A stretch of 64,000 bases of DNA from RGIG9115 sp045649825 (GTDB taxonomy: Bacteria > Bacillota > Clostridia > UBA1381): positions 1 through 64,000 of the forward strand of contig JAZRQO010000002.1 of NCBI GenBank assembly GCA_045649825.1, given 5' to 3'. Positions 42,523 to 51,651 of this stretch are shown here, one piece after another; positions within the stretch are counted from its first letter, which is position 1; every line of letters begins with the position of its first letter. Under the pieces are notes generated by a model. It saw only the letters and a program-made list of their open reading frames with translations, did no database searches and was not told the DNA's origin. Both the position numbers and the translations under genes were made by a program.

Positions 42523-43377
42523 TTATATACTGTGAAGATTTTTCAGCGAAAGGTCAAGGATGGGGGATGAATGGGTAAGTGCACCACTGGAAATATAGTC
42601 TACGCCCAGGTCGGTAAGTGCAGCGATGTTCTCTTTAGTAACATTACCTGAAACTTCAACTTCTGCACGACCGTTGATGTAGTCCATAGCCTTTTTAATT
42701 TCGTCATGGCTCATATTATCAAGCATAATAATGTCTGCACCTGCTTCAACTGCTTCAATAACCATATCGAAGTTTTCAACCTCAACTTCAATTTTACGAA
42801 CGAACGGTGCATAAGCTTTTGCCATGTTAATTGCTTCATTTACTCCGCCTGCAGCACCTATATGGTTATCTTTAAGCAATACCCCGTCTGAAAGATTATA
42901 TCGGTGGTTGCAGCCTCCGCCTACTCTTACTGAGTATTTTTCAAAAATCCTGTTGTTTGGTGTTGTTTTTCGGGTATCAAGCAGAGTTGTTTTTGAGCCT
43001 TCAAGAAGGTTTGCTACATTACGGGTATATGTCGCAATACCGCTCATTCTCTGAAGGTAGTTAAGTGCCGTTCTCTCACCTGAAAGAAGAACACGAATAT
43101 CTCCTCTTATTTTTGCAATAAGTTCGCCTTTTTTAATTTCTTTGCCGTCCTCTGCAAAAAAAATGATTTCTGTTTTATCATCAAGGAGTTTAAAAACCCT
43201 TTCAAAAACCTGAATTCCGCAAAGAACTCCATCTTCTTTGCATATGAGGTCAACCTCTCCCGATTTTTCTTCAGGCATAACACTGTTGGTTGAAACATCC
43301 TCACTTGTTATATCTTCATCAAGTGCTCCGAGGATTAACGGGTCTACTTTTAATTTAAGAGTTGCTTTATCAAACAT
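42523..43377 (-). CDS. nadC: Nicotinate-nucleotide pyrophosphorylase (quinolinate phosphoribosyltransferase)
   Basis: 284 residues with LSGERTALNYLQRMSGIAT, DTRKTTPNNR (usual PG replaced by NN), GGGCNHRYNLSDGVLLKDNH, and EVEVENFD. It turns quinolinate and PRPP into NaMN. It starts two bases downstream of the nadB stop. Confidence 0.95.
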   Translation of the reverse strand: MFDKATLKLKVDPLILGALDEDITSEDVSTNSVMPEEKSGEVDLICKEDGVLCGIQVFERVFKLLDDKTEIIFFAEDGKEIKKGELIAKIRGDIRVLLSGERTALNYLQRMSGIATYTRNVANLLEGSKTTLLDTRKTTPNNRIFEKYSVRVGGGCNHRYNLSDGVLLKDNHIGAAGGVNEAINMAKAYAPFVRKIEVEVENFDMVIEAVEAGADIIMLDNMSHDEIKKAMDYINGRAEVEVSGNVTKENIAALTDLGVDYISSGALTHSSPILDLSLKNLHSI

Positions 43378-43379
43378 TT

Positions 43380-44648
43380 TTATTTTCTCCTTATCTGTTC
43401 AAGTACAATTTTTTTATATTCTTCTTCAAGCTTTTTTCTGTCGGCATAAGCCGATAAATCAATTTCTCGAATTTTTTTCCTTTGTTTTGGATTATCACAA
43501 ATATCCAAAGCTGCACGTTTGGCAAAAACAAGACTTTCGAGTAGTGAATTGCTGGCAAGCCTGTTTTTTCCGTGAACTCCGTTGCAGGCATTTTCACCAA
43601 TGGCATAAAGTCTGTTCATAGATGTTTTGCTATTGTGATTAACCTTTATTCCGCCCATAAAATAATGCTGTGCTGGAACGACGGGGATACATTCTTTGGT
43701 TACGTCAAAATTCTTTTCTGCACAGTGTTTTACAATATTTGGGAAGTGCTCCGAAAGCTCCTTTTGGGGAATTGGTCTGAGGTCTTCCCAAACATATTCC
43801 GTTCCGTCTTTTTGCATTTGTTCGCGTATGGCAGCGGTAAGGCAATCCCTTGGTAAAAGTTCATTAACAAACCGGTTGTGATTTTTATCGTAGAGCTTTG
43901 CTCCTTCACCTCTTACTGATTCTGAAATAAGAAAAGAGCGTTCATCCGCTTCATCGGAGTAAAGGGTTGTGGGGTGTATTTGTATGTAGTCAAGGTTTTC
44001 TGTTTTAATATTGTGTTTAAGTGCGATTGCAACCGAATCACCTGTGAGATGCTTATAATTTGTAGAATGTCTGAAAAGTCCGCCTATTCCTCCGCAGGCA
44101 AGTACGGTATATTCTGATGAAACACATTCTATATTTCCGTCAGGCATTGAGAGGACAGCACCGATACATTCATTTCCGTCTGTTATAATATCCAGAAGGG
44201 TTGTATGCTCTAAAATGGTTATATTCTCACGTTTAAGTGCTTCATTTAAAAGCTTACTTGTTATTTCCTTGCCCGTAACATCCTGGTGGAATAAAATACG
44301 AGGACGAGAGTGAGCGCCTTCCTTTGTGTAGCGGAAGCTTCCGTCAGCATTGGTGGCAAATTCTGCGCCGTAGGCCACAAGGTCAGAAACTACATCTTCG
44401 GAAGAGTTAATCATAATTTCAACGCTTGTTTTATCGTTTTCAAAATGCCCTGCTTTCAAAGTATCTTCAAAGAATGAATCGAAATCATCTTTGTTACGTA
44501 AAACACAAATGCCGCCCTGTGCAAGCCATGAATCACTTTTTATCGCGGCAGATTTTGTAATTACGGTTATTTTTTTGTCGGCAGGCAGGTGAAGTGCACA
44601 GTATAGACCTGAGCAGCCCGTTCCTGCTATAAGTATATCAGTATTCAT
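43380..44648 (-). CDS. nadB: L-aspartate oxidase
   Basis: 422 residues, shorter than E. coli NadB (540) because the C-terminal helical domain is mostly missing, as in many clostridial forms. FAD-binding GTGCSGLYCALHLP, SWLAQGGICV, HQDVTG and RFVNELLPRDCLTAAI are visible. It oxidises aspartate to iminoaspartate, with fumarate as likely acceptor in an anaerobe. Confidence 0.94.
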   Translation of the reverse strand: MNTDILIAGTGCSGLYCALHLPADKKITVITKSAAIKSDSWLAQGGICVLRNKDDFDSFFEDTLKAGHFENDKTSVEIMINSSEDVVSDLVAYGAEFATNADGSFRYTKEGAHSRPRILFHQDVTGKEITSKLLNEALKRENITILEHTTLLDIITDGNECIGAVLSMPDGNIECVSSEYTVLACGGIGGLFRHSTNYKHLTGDSVAIALKHNIKTENLDYIQIHPTTLYSDEADERSFLISESVRGEGAKLYDKNHNRFVNELLPRDCLTAAIREQMQKDGTEYVWEDLRPIPQKELSEHFPNIVKHCAEKNFDVTKECIPVVPAQHYFMGGIKVNHNSKTSMNRLYAIGENACNGVHGKNRLASNSLLESLVFAKRAALDICDNPKQRKKIREIDLSAYADRKKLEEEYKKIVLEQIRRK

Positions 44649-44691
44649 ACTTCCTCCGTCAAAATGTAGTAATTTTTATAGTTACACACTG

Positions 44692-44720
44692 ATTATAACA
44701 CAAAAGTTTACACATTTCAA
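44692..44720 (-). promoter_or_regulatory. Promoter of nadB-nadC-niaR
   Basis: Minus-strand TTGAAA (44720-44715), 17-base spacer, TATAAT (44697-44692). The left operator arm fills the spacer. Confidence 0.8.
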
Positions 44721-44741
44721 TACAGCTGTAAACTTTTGTGT
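44698..44741. promoter_or_regulatory. Inverted-repeat operator in the nadB/nadA divergent region, likely for NiaR
   Basis: ACACAAAAGTTTACA (44698-44712) and TGTAAACTTTTGTGT (44727-44741) are perfect 15-base arms 14 bases apart. One arm lies inside the nadB promoter and the other adjoins the nadA -35 box; a further related palindrome TCAACTTTTGTTGA follows (44741-44754). Assignment to NiaR rests on context. Confidence 0.8.
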
Positions 44742-44750
44742 CAACTTTTG

Positions 44751-44779
44751 TTGACTTTTGTGGAAAAATAATTTATAAT
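44751..44779 (+). promoter_or_regulatory. Promoter of nadA
   Basis: TTGACT (44751-44756), 17-base spacer, TATAAT (44774-44779); the -35 box overlaps the second palindrome. Confidence 0.85.
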
Positions 44780-44802
44780 TGGTGTATGTTGGAGGAATAA
44801 TT

Positions 44803-45726
44803 ATGTTTAATACACAACTTTTACAAAGTGAAATAAAAAAATTGAAAAAAGAAAACGACGTTTGTATTCTTGCTCACGCATATCAGACACATGATATTCT
44901 TGAAGTGGCGGACTTTGTGGGCGACTCTTTTGGCCTTAGTGAGCAGGCGGCAGCAGCTCCTCAGAAAAACGTTCTTATGTGCGGAGTTCGATTTATGGCG
45001 GAAACTGCAAAAATACTGTCACCTGAAAAAAGAGTGTTTCTTTCTCACCCTGATGCAGGTTGTCCTATGGCAGCGCAGCTTACTGTTTCTGAACTTAAGG
45101 AACTTAAAAAGCAGCACCCAAACAGTGCTGTTGTTGCGTATATTAACACAACTGCAGAACTTAAAACTCTTTGTGATGTTTGCGTAACGTCTGCTTCTGC
45201 GCTGTCGGTTGTGAAGAATGTTCCCAATAAAGATATCCTTTTTATACCTGATTGTAACCTCGGTTCCTGGCTTCAGAAGCAAATCCCCCAAAAGAATTTT
45301 TATTTTATAAAGGGCGGTTGCCCCGTACATATGCAAATAACTGTTGATGATGTTAATAATGCAAAAAAAACTCACCCGGGGGCAAAGCTTCTTGTTCATC
45401 CCGAATGTTTGAAAGAGGTAACAGAACTTGCAGATTTCGCGGGCAGTACAACGGGTATACTTAAATTTGTTAAAAACAGCAGTGAAAAAGAATTTATTAT
45501 CGGAACTGACAACAGTATAGTTCAGCATCTGCAGTTTGAATATCCCGATAAAAGCTTTTATCCTTTGTCAAAGAAATGTGTGTGTAACGATATGCGGCTT
45601 ACAACCTTGGTGGATGTTTATAACTGTGTAAAAAATCTTAACGGTGAAGAAATAAATCTTACATCTGACGTTATATCGAAAGCGAGAGCTTCAATTGACA
45701 GTATGCTAAGGCTTGGAAAGGCTTGA
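44803..45726 (+). CDS. nadA: Quinolinate synthase
   Basis: 307 residues, the short NadA form. Three Cys that hold the [4Fe-4S] cluster are in VLMCGVRFMAE, CDVCVTSASA and KCVCNDMRLTT; the substrate-binding HAYQ and the SHPDAGCPMA segment are also seen. It condenses iminoaspartate with DHAP. GGAGGAA precedes ATG 44803. Divergent from nadB under the shared operator. Confidence 0.95.
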   Translation: MFNTQLLQSEIKKLKKENDVCILAHAYQTHDILEVADFVGDSFGLSEQAAAAPQKNVLMCGVRFMAETAKILSPEKRVFLSHPDAGCPMAAQLTVSELKELKKQHPNSAVVAYINTTAELKTLCDVCVTSASALSVVKNVPNKDILFIPDCNLGSWLQKQIPQKNFYFIKGGCPVHMQITVDDVNNAKKTHPGAKLLVHPECLKEVTELADFAGSTTGILKFVKNSSEKEFIIGTDNSIVQHLQFEYPDKSFYPLSKKCVCNDMRLTTLVDVYNCVKNLNGEEINLTSDVISKARASIDSMLRLGKA

Positions 45727-45751
45727 CAAATCTGTATTTTCGGGGTATACT
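45723..45751 (+). promoter_or_regulatory. Promoter of the methyltransferase-miaA operon
   Basis: TTGACA, 17-base spacer, TATACT. The TGA stop of nadA lies inside the -35 hexamer. Confidence 0.85.
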
Positions 45752-45786
45752 TTAGTATATATGATTTACAGGAAGGATATTAATAT

Positions 45787-46659
45787 ATGTGGCTTGCAGA
45801 TAAATGGGCGGACTACCGCCTCATTGACAGTGCCGACGGCGAAAAGCTTGAATATTGGGGCAATTATCTTTTAAGACGTCCCGACCCTCAGGCAGTATGG
45901 ACTTTTAAATCCGAGAAAAAACTCTGGAACGAAACAGATGCAACCTATCACCGTTCAAAAAGTGGCGGTGGAAGCTGGGAGTTTTTCAATAAGAAGCTTC
46001 CTGAGCGTTGGACAGTTAATTACAGAAATCTTACATTTAACATAAAACCTATGGGCTTTAAGCACACTGGGCTTTTCCCTGAACAAGCAGTTAACTGGGA
46101 TTGGTTTTCAGACCTTATAAAAAAAGCAAACAGACCTGTTAAAGTGCTTAACCTTTTCGCATATACAGGTGGTGCAAGCGTGGCGGCACTTTCTGCCGGT
46201 GCAGATGTTGTTCACGTTGATGCGTCAAAGGGTATGGTTACCTGGGCTAAGGAAAATGTTGTAGCATCAGGCCTTGGCGAAAGAAGCATACGCTATATGG
46301 TAGATGATGTGAAAAAGTTTGTTAAGCGTGAAATACGGCGTGGTAATAAATATGACGGAATAATTATGGATCCGCCCTCTTACGGCAGAGGCCCCGGTGG
46401 TGAAGTGTGGAAAATTGAGGACGAGCTTTATCCTCTTGTGTGTGACTGTATGGAAATTATGTCGGATACACCTTTGTTTTTCCTTATAAATTCATATACA
46501 ACAGGTTTATCAGCCTGCATACTTGAAAATGTACTGAAGCTAACTGTTGCAAGAAAGTTTGGCGGGAAGGTTTCCGCTGATGAAATCGGACTTCCCATGG
46601 AATCCTCAAAGCTTCCCCTTCCTTGCGGAATAAGCGGCAGATGGGAGAGAGGCGAATAA
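45787..46659 (+). CDS. Class I SAM-dependent rRNA (cytosine-C5)-type methyltransferase, RlmI/RlmK-like
   Basis: 290 residues. The SAM site VLNLFAYTGGASVAALSAGA and the motif IMDPPSYGRGPGGEVW match the RlmI/RlmL C-terminal domain family (PF10672). There is no PUA or THUMP domain. The exact rRNA base is not known for this clostridial form. The stop overlaps the miaA start (TAATG). Confidence 0.88.
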   Translation: MWLADKWADYRLIDSADGEKLEYWGNYLLRRPDPQAVWTFKSEKKLWNETDATYHRSKSGGGSWEFFNKKLPERWTVNYRNLTFNIKPMGFKHTGLFPEQAVNWDWFSDLIKKANRPVKVLNLFAYTGGASVAALSAGADVVHVDASKGMVTWAKENVVASGLGERSIRYMVDDVKKFVKREIRRGNKYDGIIMDPPSYGRGPGGEVWKIEDELYPLVCDCMEIMSDTPLFFLINSYTTGLSACILENVLKLTVARKFGGKVSADEIGLPMESSKLPLPCGISGRWERGE

Positions 46660-47582
46660 TGAAAATACCTGTTTTGGCAGTTTGTGGTCCTACAGCTTCA
46701 GGAAAAACTGCACTTGCAGCAGAGCTTGCAAAAAGATTTGACGGAGAAGTGGTATCGTCAGACAGTATGCAGATATATAAAGGTATGGATATCGGAACTG
46801 CAAAGCCTACAGAGGAAGAAAAATGCGGCATTGTTCACCATATGCTTGATGTGGTTGATATTGACCGTAATTTCAGTGTAAGTGACTACTGTGATATGGC
46901 TCACGATATTATTAAAGATATTCATAATCGTAATAAGCTTCCCATTCTTGCTGGAGGGACAGGGCTTTACGTTGATTCTCTTTTAAATGATATTGATTTT
47001 AATTCGGGCGAAACGGATAGGTCTGTTCGGCAAAGGTTTGAGAATATGGAGCCGTCAGAACTATATGAAATTTTAGAAGCAAAGGACCCGGAAGCTGCTC
47101 GTGACATTCATATGAATAACGTAAAACGAGTTATACGAGCTCTTGAACATATTGAGATTACTGGTGAAAAATTTTCGGATTATAAGAAAAAAGCGGCAAG
47201 TTCGGAGAGCCGTTACAACCCACTTGTTTTGTTCATTGATTGGGACAGGGAGGAGCTTTACAGGCGTATTAACTTAAGAGTTGATATTATGATTAAAGAT
47301 GGACTTTTGGACGAAGCACGCAGGATATATGAGAAGAATTACGACAGAAATCTTACTTCTATGTCTGCAATAGGCTATAAAGAACTTTTTGAATACTTTG
47401 ACGGTGATGTGAGCTTTGAAGAAGCGGTTGAAAGTATTAAGCAGAATTCACGTCGGTATGCAAAGCGTCAGCTTACTTGGTTCAGAAGAAATAAGAATAT
47501 GTGTGTCCTTACAGGTGGCAAGGACGTTATCCAAGATGCAACAGTGGCTGTCGGTAAATGGTTGGAGGCGCAAAATAAATGA
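46659..47582 (+). CDS. miaA: tRNA dimethylallyltransferase
   Basis: 307 residues with P-loop GPTASGKTALA, SSDSMQIYKGMDIGTAKP, and LAGGTGLYVDSLL. It prenylates A37 of tRNAs reading UNN codons, including the tRNA-Leu(UAA) at 1097. It overlaps the genes on both sides. Confidence 0.96.
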   Translation: MKIPVLAVCGPTASGKTALAAELAKRFDGEVVSSDSMQIYKGMDIGTAKPTEEEKCGIVHHMLDVVDIDRNFSVSDYCDMAHDIIKDIHNRNKLPILAGGTGLYVDSLLNDIDFNSGETDRSVRQRFENMEPSELYEILEAKDPEAARDIHMNNVKRVIRALEHIEITGEKFSDYKKKAASSESRYNPLVLFIDWDREELYRRINLRVDIMIKDGLLDEARRIYEKNYDRNLTSMSAIGYKELFEYFDGDVSFEEAVESIKQNSRRYAKRQLTWFRRNKNMCVLTGGKDVIQDATVAVGKWLEAQNK

Positions 47583-47839
47583 ATAAATACACATATAAAA
47601 CAAAAGGTGTTTGCAGTGCTGAAATTACATTTGAATCTGATGGTGATATTGTTAAGAATATAAGATTTCGGGGAGGCTGCAACGGAAATACCCAGGGTGT
47701 TGCGGCACTTGCCGATGGAATGAAAGCCGATGAACTTGTTAAACGGCTTCGCGGCATCGATTGTAACGGACGAGGCACTTCCTGCCCTGACCAGCTTGCG
47801 AAAGCAATACAGCAGAATGTGCTTGGCATTTCAGACTAA
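47579..47839 (+). CDS. TSCPD domain protein (TIGR03905 family)
   Basis: 86 residues with the signature CNGRGTSCPDQLAKAI and an upstream GGCNGNTQGVAAL. The TSCPD motif also occurs at the end of some class II ribonucleotide reductases; the stand-alone protein has no established function. It overlaps miaA by four bases. Confidence 0.9.
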   Translation: MNKYTYKTKGVCSAEITFESDGDIVKNIRFRGGCNGNTQGVAALADGMKADELVKRLRGIDCNGRGTSCPDQLAKAIQQNVLGISD

Positions 47840-47895
47840 CAGTAATAATATTTCTAAACCTTCATATAATATAAAAGATATGGAGGTTTTTTGTT

Positions 47896-48387
47896 TTGAA
47901 AAAATTACGGATTATATATCTTTTCTATCTAATTGTCATTACTCTTGCTAGCTGTGTGAAGGAGTTTAATACAGTAGCCGAGCCTGCAAATATAACTGTT
48001 TATTATGCGGACAGGCAGATGCTTAAGCTTGTTCCCGTAAGCTATAATATAGAGCCTTGCAAAACAGAGAAGCAATGCAGGAGAATAATTGAAGAGCTTA
48101 CATATGACCGAGGATATAACTCAAATATAAGACAGATGATACCTGAGGATTCAGTAAATGTCAGGATTAAGGACGGAGTAGTGACCGTTAATCTTAGGTC
48201 GGAATATTTTAATAAAACAGATAAAAACAGAAAATTTGAAGAACTTATAGTTTATCAGCTTGTAAACTCTCTTTCATCCGTTGAGGGTGTATCACGTGTG
48301 GAATTTTTGATAGACGGAAAAAAGGAAAAGGATTTTTTGGGTTTTATTGATATGCGTGAGGCTTTTATACCCGATTACTATGTATAA
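47896..48387 (+). CDS. GerMN-domain lipoprotein
   Basis: 163 residues. A lipobox (LASC, Cys about 20) follows a hydrophobic signal, so the protein is probably lipid-anchored outside the membrane. The rest is a single GerMN domain (about 34-150), as in Bacillus GerM, which acts in sporulation and germination. TTG start behind GGAGGT. The next gene is a D,D-carboxypeptidase, fitting cell-wall work. Confidence 0.85.
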   Translation: MKKLRIIYLFYLIVITLASCVKEFNTVAEPANITVYYADRQMLKLVPVSYNIEPCKTEKQCRRIIEELTYDRGYNSNIRQMIPEDSVNVRIKDGVVTVNLRSEYFNKTDKNRKFEELIVYQLVNSLSSVEGVSRVEFLIDGKKEKDFLGFIDMREAFIPDYYV

Positions 48388-48441
48388 TTCAAGGTATGAT
48401 TGTGAAAAATACATTGGAATAAAAATTAATCGGTGAGTATT

Positions 48442-49539
48442 ATGAAAAGAATAATTATTTCAGCTTTCCTGTTTTGTTTGATGTCCGGGGCAGTTGAAGC
48501 AGCTCCTGAAATTTCTGCTGAGTATGCCTGTGTTATGGAGGCTGAAACAGGTGAGGTTATTTTTGAATATAACGGCGAAGTGGAGCATTCAATGGCAAGC
48601 ACCACTAAAATAATGACTGCACTTGTAGCTCTTGAAAACAGTTCGCCTGATGATATGGTTACTGTTAGCCGTAATGCAGCGTATCAGGAGGGGTCCAGTG
48701 CATACCTTGCTCAAAATGAGAGGATACGTATGAAAGACCTTCTATACGGGCTTATGCTTAATTCGGGAAATGATGCCGCAGTTGCGGTGGCTGAACATAT
48801 TTCAGGGAGTGAATCGGCTTTTGCTGAAAAAATGACTGAACGTGCAAAAGCTATCGGTGCATTTAATACCTCTTTCAAAAATCCAAGCGGACTTGATGCC
48901 GACGGGCACTATACAACAGCTATTGACCTTGCAAGAATAACGGTGGAAGCTCTTAAAAATCCTGATTTCAGAGAAATTGTTTCCACTTCATATAAAGAGG
49001 TGGAATATTCGGGAGGAATACTCTCTTTTTCAAATCATAATAAACTTTTAAAAAGTTATGACGGGTGTATAGGAGTTAAGACGGGGTTTACTAAAAAGAC
49101 GGGGCGTTGTCTTGTTTCTGCAGCTGAGCGTGATGGTATAACAATTGTATGTGTAACTTTAAGAGCACCGGATGATTGGAACGACCATAAAAAGCTTCTT
49201 GATTTTGGATTTGACAGTCTTTCTAAAACTCAGGTTATAAAAGATGGTGAAGCTCTCACAACCGTTCCATTGATTTCAGGTGGTGAAATTCCTGTTCTTG
49301 CGGGAGAGGGAGTAAGTCTGCCACTTCTACAAGGCGGCAGAAGAAAAACAGAAATAATTTTGCATACGATTCCTCATATCGACAGTTCAGTGGAGCAGGG
49401 TGAAAAAATAGGCGAGTTTGATGTTGTTTATGATGGCAGAAAAATAAAAAAAATCGACTTGCTGGCAGGCAAGGAATACGTTAAAGAAAAGTCCTTGTTT
49501 GAAAGCATAATCGATTTTTGTAGAAAAATATTTGCTTAA
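48442..49539 (+). CDS. D-alanyl-D-alanine carboxypeptidase (DacF/DacB type)
   Basis: 365 residues with signal peptide (about 1-20), the S11 triad SxxK in ASTTKIM, SGN in LNSGNDAAV and KTG in GVKTGFTKK, and a C-terminal beta domain. It trims peptidoglycan stem peptides; DacF homologues act on spore cortex. ATG 48442 follows GGTGAG, while an in-frame GTG at 48433 lies inside that site. Its stop overlaps the convergent pseudouridine synthase by four bases. Confidence 0.93.
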   Translation: MKRIIISAFLFCLMSGAVEAAPEISAEYACVMEAETGEVIFEYNGEVEHSMASTTKIMTALVALENSSPDDMVTVSRNAAYQEGSSAYLAQNERIRMKDLLYGLMLNSGNDAAVAVAEHISGSESAFAEKMTERAKAIGAFNTSFKNPSGLDADGHYTTAIDLARITVEALKNPDFREIVSTSYKEVEYSGGILSFSNHNKLLKSYDGCIGVKTGFTKKTGRCLVSAAERDGITIVCVTLRAPDDWNDHKKLLDFGFDSLSKTQVIKDGEALTTVPLISGGEIPVLAGEGVSLPLLQGGRRKTEIILHTIPHIDSSVEQGEKIGEFDVVYDGRKIKKIDLLAGKEYVKEKSLFESIIDFCRKIFA

Positions 49540-50423
49540 ATAAAAATAAGCTCTTTCATATCCTCTTCAAGAGGAACAGTAAACATAAGTTTCTCGTTGG
49601 TGACGGGATGTGTAAATCCTATTTTGTATGCCTGGAGAAGGTGTCCGTTTGCTATATTGCGTTCACTGTCTCCGTTTCCATAGAGCCAGTCGCCCACAAG
49701 GGGATGGCCTGTTGAGGACATATGAACTCTTATCTGATGAGTGCGCCCTGTGTCAGTTATTATTTTCAAAAGTGAATATTTTTCAATTTCCCTTATAACC
49801 TCATAGTGAGTAACGGCAGGCTTGCCGTCGGGAGAGGTAATTCTTTTTATTGTACTGCCCTCTGCACGCTTAATGGGGAAGGTAAGGGTTTCTTTTTTTG
49901 CCTTAAGTACTCCGTGTACTACCGCCATATATTCTTTTTCTATTTTCTGTGAAGCCAGTGCCGAATGTGCATAACGGTTTTTTGCTATAATGCATATGCC
50001 TGCAGTGTCCTTGTCAAGCCTGTTCACAGGATGAATTTTATGGTGTTCACCTTTTGATTGCCAGTAATATGCTACGGCATTTGAAAGGGTATTTCCATAG
50101 TTGCCCTGACTTTGATGAACGCTCATTTTTCGTGGTTTGTTTACAACTGTATAAAATGCGTCGTCATACAAAACTTGTATATCAATTTTTGTCGGAGCTA
50201 CAGATAGCGGAGTGATGTTTTCTGTAACATCTGCAGTCACAACATCATTTTCAACTACGGTGTCGGGTGTTTTGCAAGGCTTGCCATTTAATAAAACGCA
50301 TCCCTTATATTTTATCTCGGTTAGTACGCCGGCAGATATTCCAAGTCTTCGACGACATATAAATTCAACTGTTTTGCCTAAGTCATTTTTTTGTACAAAG
50401 TATTTAAGTGTTGCTTTATTCAT
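49536..50423 (-). CDS. RluA-family pseudouridine synthase
   Basis: 295 residues: N-terminal S4-like RNA-binding domain (about 14-75), then the catalytic HPVNRLDKDTAGI with the nucleophilic Asp, and HQIRVHMSSTGHPLVGDWLYG. Likely rRNA target (RluD-like), not assignable more closely. Confidence 0.93.
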   Translation of the reverse strand: MNKATLKYFVQKNDLGKTVEFICRRRLGISAGVLTEIKYKGCVLLNGKPCKTPDTVVENDVVTADVTENITPLSVAPTKIDIQVLYDDAFYTVVNKPRKMSVHQSQGNYGNTLSNAVAYYWQSKGEHHKIHPVNRLDKDTAGICIIAKNRYAHSALASQKIEKEYMAVVHGVLKAKKETLTFPIKRAEGSTIKRITSPDGKPAVTHYEVIREIEKYSLLKIITDTGRTHQIRVHMSSTGHPLVGDWLYGNGDSERNIANGHLLQAYKIGFTHPVTNEKLMFTVPLEEDMKELIFI

Positions 50424-50473
50424 TTTATTTAAACTCTCTGATTATTGAAATTTTGTATTCAATTTGGAAAATA

Positions 50474-50504
50474 AAATCCCAGAAACGGCTTGTTTCTGGG
50501 ATTT
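50474..50504 (-). terminator. Terminator of rplM-rpsI
   Basis: AAATCCCAGAAAC / GTTTCTGGGATTT around a five-base loop, followed on the minus strand by a T-rich run. Confidence 0.9.
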
Positions 50505-50518
50505 GTAGTAGATAATAA

Positions 50519-50914
50519 TTATCTCTTTGAGAACTGGGGAGCACGACGTGCGGCTTTTAAACCGTACTTCTTTCTTTCCTTCATTCTTGAGTCACGTGTG
50601 AGGAAGCCTGCTGCTTTGAGGTCTGCTCTGAATGCATCTGTGTCAACTTCAAGAAGTGCTCTTGAAATACCGTGACGGATAGCACCTGCCTGACCTGTGA
50701 AGCCGCCGCCTTCAACCTTAACGATTATATCGAACTTTTCGAGAGTCTTAGTAAGTACCAGAGGCTGGCGAACGATAACCTTGAGAGTTTCAAGACCGAA
50801 ATAATCATCGATTGTTCTACCGTTAATTGTGATGTTGCCGTTACCGGGAACAAGACGTACTCTTGCAACTGAAGACTTTCTTCTTCCTGTGCCGTAAAAC
50901 TGTTCTGTTGCCAT
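50519..50914 (-). CDS. rpsI: 30S ribosomal protein S9
   Basis: 131 residues with FYGTGRRKSSVARVRL at the start, GGGFTGQAGAIRHGISRAL, and the invariant basic tail ending APQFSKR that reaches the P-site tRNA. Second gene of the rplM-rpsI operon. Confidence 0.98.
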   Translation of the reverse strand: MATEQFYGTGRRKSSVARVRLVPGNGNITINGRTIDDYFGLETLKVIVRQPLVLTKTLEKFDIIVKVEGGGFTGQAGAIRHGISRALLEVDTDAFRADLKAAGFLTRDSRMKERKKYGLKAARRAPQFSKR

Positions 50915-50931
50915 TAGTAATATCCTCCTTC

Positions 50932-51372
50932 TTATTTAATCTCGCCTGTCCAGAGTACAGGATTCTGAGCTGCATGATTGTGCTCTGCATCCTTGAATAC
51001 ACGGAGTCTTGCGATTGACTTTCTTCCGATTGAGTTGTTGGGGAGCATGCCGTTTACTGCATACATCATTGCCTTTTCGGGGTTCTCAACCATAAGCTTA
51101 TTGTAGGGAACCTCTTTAAGTCCGCCTACCCAGCCTGTGTGGTAATATCTAACCTTCTGGTTGATTTTATTACCTGTAAGAATTGCCTGAGCTGCATTGA
51201 TGATGATAACATGATCGCCACAGTCAACGTTGGGAGTATAAGTGGGAAGATGCTTACCTCTGAGGATAGCGGCAGCCTGAGCTGCAACACGACCGAGAGG
51301 TTTGCCTGCTGCATCAATTATATACCATTTTCTTTCAATTTCAGCGGGCTTTGCCAAATAACTACTGTTCAT
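50932..51372 (-). CDS. rplM: 50S ribosomal protein L13
   Basis: 146 residues with ERKWYIIDAAGKPLGRVAAQ, LRGKHLPTYTPNVDCGDHVI and MLPNNSIGRK. AGGAGGA precedes the ATG. It leads rplM-rpsI and has its own promoter and leader hairpin. Confidence 0.98.
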   Translation of the reverse strand: MNSSYLAKPAEIERKWYIIDAAGKPLGRVAAQAAAILRGKHLPTYTPNVDCGDHVIIINAAQAILTGNKINQKVRYYHTGWVGGLKEVPYNKLMVENPEKAMMYAVNGMLPNNSIGRKSIARLRVFKDAEHNHAAQNPVLWTGEIK

Positions 51373-51402
51373 TTGAAATTCCTCCTGTTCAAAGTATTAA
51401 TC

Positions 51403-51425
51403 GTCGAAAACTGTTTGTTTTCGAC
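51403..51425 (-). promoter_or_regulatory. Leader hairpin of rplM
   Basis: GTCGAAAAC / GTTTTCGAC, nine perfect pairs and a five-base loop, in the 60-base leader between promoter and ribosome site. It is in the position of the Firmicute L13 leader, by which L13 may control its own synthesis. Confidence 0.6.
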
Positions 51426-51436
51426 CTGCAGGCACT

Positions 51437-51465
51437 ATTCTACTACAGTTTTATAAGTTTGTCAA
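51437..51465 (-). promoter_or_regulatory. Promoter of rplM-rpsI
   Basis: Minus-strand TTGACA (51465-51460), 17-base spacer, TAGAAT (51442-51437). Confidence 0.85.
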
Positions 51466-51651
51466 TACCTTTTTATTAAATTTTTTAAAATAATTTTGTA
51501 ATCTCTCGTATTCTTTCGTTTTCGTTATTTATCTCCCGTTTTCTTGTTTTCTATTTTAAAATTTTATATTGTATTCCATTTTTTTCAACAATTAAATTTC
51601 ACGGCATATGATAATAATATGAAGGTAATTTGTGTGCGTTGAGGATTAGTT

